DNA of 64,000 nt, taken from positions 39,012 to 103,011 of the forward strand of contig NZ_JBASAD010000001.1 in NCBI RefSeq assembly GCF_049650445.1, written 5' to 3'. Of the stretch, positions 54,862 to 64,000 are shown piece by piece (the first letter of the stretch is position 1; each line of letters starts with the position of its first letter). Below the pieces are notes generated by a model. The model had not been told where the DNA came from. It made no database searches and saw nothing but the letters and a program-made list of their open reading frames with translations. Made by a program: the position numbers and the translations under genes. This DNA comes from Castellaniella sp049650445. Lineage in GTDB: Bacteria > Pseudomonadota > Gammaproteobacteria > Burkholderiales > Burkholderiaceae_B.

Positions 54862-55370
54862 TGCAGGAAGCTCCTCTCTTTCTTTGAATGCCGCCAATAC
54901 ATCAGCGGAACTGAAAATTCGTCCAGACCACCGCGATTCCGGTCTCCTTGAACCTGAACGAATGGTCTGCCCGTTCGTCGGTCTGCATGATCCCCCCCGC
55001 ATCGGACGATCCGGATCCATTTGGAACCGCCAGATCATTCGGGTTGCACAACACAGTCACACGTCCAACATCAGGAAATCCGATTTTGGGACATTCGATA
55101 TCATTAGACAATTGGAAATAATATGAACATTATGTCAAACGATATTTGACAATATGGGCATGCAAGGTCCATCACACTGTCGTGGCGACAGAACGACAGA
55201 CTCTGCAAAAACCAGATCAGGCGGCGGGAGCCGGCAAGACGAACTGCAGCGTGACTACTTCTGCCAGGGTCTGCACCGACACGAGGCGCCGGACTGCCGC
55301 CGATCGGGAGGCCGGCACATCACAGACATGAATCCGGGCGAATCGACCCAATAGGGCCACCCCAACCGAT
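54862..55370. other. Long intergenic region upstream of the LIV operon
   Basis: A 509-bp stretch without a supported gene. It contains the second copy of the shared control element (55104-55156), about 240 bp before livJ, which implies a long untranslated leader. The part from 55160 to 55370 lies downstream of the leftward HD-GYP gene; I see no clear terminator in it. Confidence 0.5.
55104..55156. promoter_or_regulatory. Shared ~52-bp control element, copy 2
   Basis: Nearly identical to 38324-38374. It has a slightly better dyad, GTCAAA-N5-TTTGAC. On the minus strand TTGACA (55133-55138), 16 bp and TCCAAT (55111-55116) point toward the LIV operon. No coding similarity continues beyond the element, so it is a cis-regulatory duplicate, not a gene fragment. 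Confidence 0.72.
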
Positions 55371-56396
55371 TCAGCGGACCTGATCCAGTTCCTGGGTCTC
55401 CGGCTCGTCCGCCCAACGCGTGCGGAATTCCAGAATGTCCGGCAGGCAACGCAAGAACGCCTCGACCAGTTCCGGGTCGAAATGACGGCCGCTTTCCTTG
55501 CGGATGTGGGCCACGGCGTCTTCGATCGACCAGGCCGGCTTGTAGGGCCGCACGCTGGTGAGGGCGTCGAACACGTCGACCAGCGCGATGATGCGTGCGG
55601 CATGGGGAATGGCTTCGCCCGCCAGGCCGTCCGGATAACCGCTGCCGTCCCATTTCTCATGGTGGCGCAGGGCGATCGTGGCGGCCAGCCGCAACAGGCT
55701 GGACGGGTGTTCGCCGATGATCCGGGCGCCCATCACGGTGTGCTGGCGCATGACGGCCCATTCCGCCGCGTTCAGCTTGCCGGGCTTGAGCAGCACGGCG
55801 TCGGGAATACCGATCTTGCCCACATCGTGCATGGGTGCCGCGTTCAGCAGTTCGTCGGCCGCTTCTTCGCTGTAGCCCACCTCGCGCGCCAGGCGCCAGG
55901 CGTAATGGCTCATGCGGACGATGTGCAAGCCAGTCTCGTTGTCGCGGTATTCCGCCGCCGCACCCAGACAGCGGATGATCTGCAGGCGGGTTTCCAGGAC
56001 TTCCCCGGCCTGCACCAGGGACAGATGAGTCCGTACCCGGGCCTGCACCACCGGAGGGTTGAAAGGCTTGGTGATGTAGTCCACCGCGCCCAGTTCCAGC
56101 CCCTTGTGCTCGTCGTCTCCCTGGCTGAGCGCCGTCACGAAGATCACCGGGATGGCGCGGGTGCTCTCGTCGCGCTTCAGGGTCTCGCAGACTTCGTAGC
56201 CCGACATGCCCGGCATCATGATGTCCAGCAGAATCAGGTCGGGCCGTTCCTTGCGTACCAGAGACAGCGCCGTAGGGCCGTCCTTGGCGAACAGCAGGCG
56301 GTACTGTGCCTGCAGGGTATGCCGCAGCACCTGCAGATTGGTCGATTCATCGTCCACCAGCAGCACCGTGCGGCGTCCATCCTTCTTGTCATCCAT
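55371..56396 (-). CDS. Response regulator with HD-GYP phosphodiesterase domain
   Basis: A 341-residue two-domain protein. A receiver domain (about 10-125) has VLLVDDE and phospho-acceptor Asp in LILLDIMMPGMSG. An HD-GYP domain (about 150-330) has HDVGKIGIPDAVLLKPGKL and HHEKWDGSGYPDGL, all metal and GYP residues intact. It should degrade cyclic di-GMP under control of a phosphorelay. It lies 29 bp after the hybrid kinase, its probable partner. Confidence 0.93.
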   Translation of the reverse strand: MDDKKDGRRTVLLVDDESTNLQVLRHTLQAQYRLLFAKDGPTALSLVRKERPDLILLDIMMPGMSGYEVCETLKRDESTRAIPVIFVTALSQGDDEHKGLELGAVDYITKPFNPPVVQARVRTHLSLVQAGEVLETRLQIIRCLGAAAEYRDNETGLHIVRMSHYAWRLAREVGYSEEAADELLNAAPMHDVGKIGIPDAVLLKPGKLNAAEWAVMRQHTVMGARIIGEHPSSLLRLAATIALRHHEKWDGSGYPDGLAGEAIPHAARIIALVDVFDALTSVRPYKPAWSIEDAVAHIRKESGRHFDPELVEAFLRCLPDILEFRTRWADEPETQELDQVR

Positions 56397-56425
56397 CCAG
56401 TGTTTCCTTGCGATCGGCTCAGGGG

Positions 56426-59431
<3,006 letters not shown>

Positions 59432-59788
59432 GCGGAGTCAATCCTTGAGACCTGAAGCGATAAGTCGATGCAGCGCATAGCCTAACAGAACGAAACAATA
59501 TGATTGCCAAAATCCCGACCGATTCGGCATCAATCCAACAAAACCCCTTGCAATGAGGTTATCGGCCTCATTTTAGTATTGACTCAGGGAAATCCCTATG
59601 CCAAACTGCCGGATTGCTTGTTTTCTGACCTTCTGACCTCGGTTTCACGCTTGGCGTGCCGTTTGGGTTGATTCGGTCGGCACATGCGACTGATTCTGTC
59701 CGGCAGACATCCGCGACAGCAACCCGGCGGGGACATCCGATTCGTTCCCCGCGGCATATCGCCCGTCATCACGGGCGCAAGGAAACCT
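59432..59788. promoter_or_regulatory. Intergenic leader between hybrid kinase and DEAD-box helicase
   Basis: A 357-bp divergent gap. It contains a hairpin, AATGAGG (59552-59558) / CCTCATT (59566-59572), and a small AGGGA/TCCCT dyad near 59586. A long untranslated leader for the helicase is plausible, as in cold-inducible helicase genes of relatives. I find no convincing promoter hexamers. Confidence 0.35.
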
Positions 59789-61444
<1,656 letters not shown>

Positions 61445-61469
61445 TCTGGTGATCTGAATCGCCTCATGG

Positions 61470-61497
61470 CCCCGGCGCTCACAACGCCGGGGTTTTT
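61470..61497 (+). terminator. Rho-independent terminator after helicase
   Basis: Stem CCCCGGCG (61470-61477) / CGCCGGGG (61485-61492), 7-nt loop, TTTTT tail. Confidence 0.93.
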
Positions 61498-61519
61498 GTT
61501 TTACAGTTGTGGCATCCCC

Positions 61520-61602
61520 CCCACGTCGCGGCTTGCAAGCCGCTCCGACTCGTCAGGCATAGGACAGTCCGTAGGGGACTGTCCTATGTCCTGCCTCGTC
61601 CC
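61520..61602. repeat. Double-hairpin repeat, copy 2 (upstream of midA)
   Basis: Contains the 16-bp palindrome GCGGCTTGCAAGCCGC, then CTCCGA and CGTCAGGC, then a perfect hairpin CATAGGACAGTCC (61558-61570) / GGACTGTCCTATG (61576-61588). It matches the sequence inside the dctQ 3' end (24916-24986). The paired change in the first palindrome (GCGG..CCGC here, GCGC..GCGC there) keeps the symmetry. Confidence 0.65.
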
Positions 61603-62784
61603 ATGATCGAACTGCCCGCCGTCCATACCCCCTCCGGCCTGCCGCAACCCGACGACGACGCGCGCGCCCACGGCGCTCTCGTCCAGGCCATGCTCGCGGA
61701 GCGCATCCGCGATGCGGGCGGCTGGCTGCCGTTCGAGCGCTGGATGGAAGCCGCCTTGTACGCGCCCGGTCTGGGCTACTACAGCGCCGGCAGCACCAAG
61801 TTCCACCGCGACGGCGATTTCACCACCGCCCCGGAAACCAGCCCCCTGTTCGGCCGTGCGCTCGCGCGCCAGGTCGCCCAGGTGCTGGAAGCCAGCGGGT
61901 CCACCCGTGTCCTGGAGTTCGGCGCCGGATCGGGCGCCCTGGCCGCCGCGCTGATCCCCGCGTTGCAAGACCTGGGCCTCGAGGTCGAATACGAGATCCT
62001 GGAACTGTCCGCCGACCTGCGCGTGCGCCAGCGTGAGCGCCTGTCGGACTGGGGCGACCGAGTCCGCTGGCTGGACACGCTGCCGGCGGCCTTCAGCGGC
62101 TGCGTGGTAGCCAACGAGGTCCTGGACGCCATGCCTGCCGTCCTGTTCCGCTGGAACGCTGCGGGCGCGCCGGAACTGCTGGGCGTCGCCCTGGACGCCC
62201 GTCCCGAGGCCATCGCCCCCTTCCGCTGGGCAGTACGCGAAGCGCCGCCACCCACCGCAGCGACCCTGGCCGCCCGCATGCCCGCCCTGCCCGGCTATCA
62301 GTCGGAGATGAATCCGCAGGCCGAGGCCTGGGTGCGCGATCTGGGCCGCTGGCTGCAACACGGCGCTGCCCTGCTGATCGACTACGGCTTTCCGCAGGCC
62401 GAGTACTACCACCCCCAACGCCTGCGCGGCACGCTGATGTGCCACTTCCGCCACCACGCCCACGATCAGGTGTTGATCCTGGCCGGCCTGCAGGACATCA
62501 CCGCCCACGTCGATTTCACCGCCATGGCCGACGCCGCGCTGGACGGCGGGCTGGACGTCATGGGCTACACGTCCCAGGCGCGCTTCCTGATGAACGCGGG
62601 CCTGACGGATCTGATCCATGCCCCCGGCAACGATCCCGCACAACGCGCGCGCCAGTTGACCGCCCTGAACACCCTGCTGTCCGAGGCCGAGATGGGCGAA
62701 CTGTTCAAGGTCCTGGCCGTCGGCAGGGGCCTGGACACGCCCCTGCTGGGTTTCACGCGCGGGGACCGGCGGGATCGGCTGTAG
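61603..62784 (+). CDS. MidA-family SAM-dependent methyltransferase
   Basis: A 393-residue protein of the MidA/NDUFAF7 family (DUF185). It has GYYSAGSTKFHRDGDFTTAPE, the SAM-binding LEFGAGSGALA, and NEVLDAMP. Eukaryotic relatives methylate an arginine in a complex I subunit; the bacterial target is unproven. The start follows a repeat hairpin directly and has no strong ribosome-binding site. Confidence 0.88.
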   Translation: MIELPAVHTPSGLPQPDDDARAHGALVQAMLAERIRDAGGWLPFERWMEAALYAPGLGYYSAGSTKFHRDGDFTTAPETSPLFGRALARQVAQVLEASGSTRVLEFGAGSGALAAALIPALQDLGLEVEYEILELSADLRVRQRERLSDWGDRVRWLDTLPAAFSGCVVANEVLDAMPAVLFRWNAAGAPELLGVALDARPEAIAPFRWAVREAPPPTAATLAARMPALPGYQSEMNPQAEAWVRDLGRWLQHGAALLIDYGFPQAEYYHPQRLRGTLMCHFRHHAHDQVLILAGLQDITAHVDFTAMADAALDGGLDVMGYTSQARFLMNAGLTDLIHAPGNDPAQRARQLTALNTLLSEAEMGELFKVLAVGRGLDTPLLGFTRGDRRDRL

Positions 62785-62816
62785 GCGGACCGCAACCGGG
62801 CGACACGGCTTGCGTG

Positions 62817-63611
62817 CTAAACCACTTTCAAGCCGAAACTGTTCATCAAACGCCGCGTGGCGAAGTCCGGCGTGCCTCCGGTGAACAGCGCCGTGTCGTC
62901 CTCGGCCGGATGCAGCGCATCGGCACGGCGCGGCAACAGGCTGCGGGCGCGCCGGGCAATGGCTTCGGCCGGGTCCAGCCAATCCACGGGCCAGGGCGCC
63001 AGCCGCCGGAACACATTGGCCATGAAGGGATAATGCGTGCAGCCCAGCACCACGATGTCGGTGCGGGCACCGCCACTGTCGACAAAGCAGGGGGCGATTT
63101 CGGCGGCCACAGCCTCGTCGCTGACCGGCAAGCCACGCATATAGGCTTCCGCCATGCGCGCCAGCCGGGGCGAACCCACCAGCGTCACATGACATTGCGT
63201 GGCGAAGGACTGGATCAGGTCGCGTGTGTAGTCGCGCCGCACCGTGCCCGGGGTCGCCAGCACCGAGACCTGCCCGGAACGCGTGCGCTCGGCCGCCGGC
63301 TTGATGGCCGGAACGGTGCCGACAAAAGTCATGTCCGGATACGCCGCCCGCAGCGCCGCACCCGCCACAGTGAATGCGGTATTGCAGGCGACGATGCACA
63401 GGGCCGGGTCGTGATCATGCAACAGATCGGCGAATACTCGCACGATGCGGTCTCGCAGGTCTTCCTCGGCCCAACCGCCATAGGGGAAACCGGCATCGTC
63501 GGCGACGTAGACGAAGCGCCGCTCGGGCATCAGCACGCGGGCCTCGCGCAGCACGGTCAGGCCGCCGATACCGGAATCGAAGACGAGGACGGGTTGGTCG
63601 TCAGAGGTCAT
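62817..63611 (-). CDS. murI: Glutamate racemase
   Basis: A 264-residue racemase with VFDSGIGGLTVL, the two catalytic cysteines in VACNTAF and LGCTHYPF, and DDAGFPYG near the first. It supplies D-glutamate for peptidoglycan. It lies 5 bp after the cca-like gene on the same strand and converges with midA. Confidence 0.93.
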   Translation of the reverse strand: MTSDDQPVLVFDSGIGGLTVLREARVLMPERRFVYVADDAGFPYGGWAEEDLRDRIVRVFADLLHDHDPALCIVACNTAFTVAGAALRAAYPDMTFVGTVPAIKPAAERTRSGQVSVLATPGTVRRDYTRDLIQSFATQCHVTLVGSPRLARMAEAYMRGLPVSDEAVAAEIAPCFVDSGGARTDIVVLGCTHYPFMANVFRRLAPWPVDWLDPAEAIARRARSLLPRRADALHPAEDDTALFTGGTPDFATRRLMNSFGLKVV

Positions 63612-63616
63612 GGTTT

Positions 63617-64000
63617 TCAGACGACTGCCAGCGCCTGCAGCCGCGCCGTGCGCAGATCATCCCGGATGCGCGCCGCATCGCCCCCGGCAGCGCGGGCGAT
63701 GGCGCCCGCGTCCACCGCACGCACCGCATCCAGCCGTCGCATCCAGGCCGCCGGGTCGACATCGCCGCGTACGCAATCAGCCGCCGCCAGCAGCGCCTCG
63801 AAACGCTCGGGTCGGCGCAGTGCATCGCAGGATTCCAGCAGCGCCAGCCAGGCGGCGGCATCGTTCGGCACTGCAACCAGACGCGCCAGCACTCCCGGCA
63901 GCAACCGCGCCAGGTCGCGGCAGGCGGCCGGCGCCCGCAGCCGTTCCTGCAGTTCGGGCGCCGAGTCCCGGCACAGCAGGGCATAGCGCTGGGCCAGATC
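63617..64000 (-). CDS. cca: CCA-adding enzyme (tRNA nucleotidyltransferase), C-terminal part
   Basis: The last 127 residues of a protein whose N-terminus lies beyond the window edge. The reading frame is open to base 64000. Segments LCRDSAPELQERLRAPAACRDLARL and FEALLAAADCVRGDVDPAAW resemble the C-terminal helical region of multifunctional CCA enzymes (erlrvP.ecRDLA and LL.aceaDarGr). No catalytic motif is visible in this fragment, so the identification is moderate. Confidence 0.65.
   Translation of the reverse strand, partial: DLAQRYALLCRDSAPELQERLRAPAACRDLARLLPGVLARLVAVPNDAAAWLALLESCDALRRPERFEALLAAADCVRGDVDPAAWMRRLDAVRAVDAGAIARAAGGDAARIRDDLRTARLQALAVV

Noticed and set aside
55146..55331. 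Small gene starting in the second copy of the shared element, or a LysR gene remnant
   Set aside because: Similarity to the LysR locus stops at the element boundary, and the downstream frame shows no HTH sequence.

Overview
The window is high-GC DNA, most likely from a betaproteobacterium of the Alcaligenaceae (Bordetella/Achromobacter/Castellaniella relatives). This rests on the phenylacetate gene order with a PaaN-type dehydrogenase, the abundance of LIV-type ABC and TRAP transporters, and the style of the housekeeping genes (glmS, rhlE, midA, murI, cca). I see no phage, transposase gene, CRISPR array, rRNA or tRNA. Most of the window is catabolic.

Region 1 (1-17143), phenylacetate. A leftward livHMG-F operon opens it; its LivF is fused to a hemerythrin domain, and a metallo-beta-lactamase-fold protein with a degenerate metal site follows. 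Next are the repressor paaX, a ferredoxin-reductase and a di-iron protein (leftward), then a rightward operon paaN-G-H-I-K-J plus a periplasmic binding protein, closed by a strong terminator. The five-subunit PaaABCDE epoxidase is absent. The reductase/di-iron pair sits opposite paaN, where I would expect the ring-oxidising enzyme, which makes it the most interesting candidate system here.

Region 2 (17154-26613), homogentisate. An IclR regulator diverges from a short homogentisate-dioxygenase-like gene. A leftward operon (TRAP transporter dctQ-M-P, fumarylacetoacetate hydrolase, maiA, canonical hmgA) is divergent from a LysR regulator.

Region 3 (26708-32730), general functions: a GGDEF/EAL protein with a collapsed sensor domain, an MFS exporter, glmS, and an Lrp-family regulator preceded by three evenly spaced matching palindromes.

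Region 4 (32820-55160), a CoA-thioester pathway resembling alicyclic-acid (cyclohexanecarboxylate-type) degradation. It contains a TetR gene with promoter and 28-bp palindrome, an unusual crotonase, thiolase, 3-hydroxyacyl-CoA dehydrogenase, acyl-CoA dehydrogenase, LysR, acyl-CoA ligase, MarR, a BadH-like dehydrogenase, fadH, an acuI-like reductase, an enoyl-CoA hydratase, a small FixH/YtkA-like protein and two tandem LIV transporters served by one binding protein. Two sets of shared non-coding sequences tie the units together: a TTATGT-N10-ACATAA palindrome before the ligase and before fadH, and a ~52-bp element before the acyl-CoA dehydrogenase/LysR genes and before the transporter operon.

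Region 5 (55371-64000): an HD-GYP response regulator with an MHYT hybrid kinase, a DEAD-box helicase with C-terminal repeats, a MidA methyltransferase, glutamate racemase and the C-terminus of a CCA-adding enzyme.

Two dispersed non-coding repeat families are also visible: a 161-bp inverted-repeat element upstream of paaX, and a double-hairpin element found upstream of midA and inside the 3' end of dctQ.
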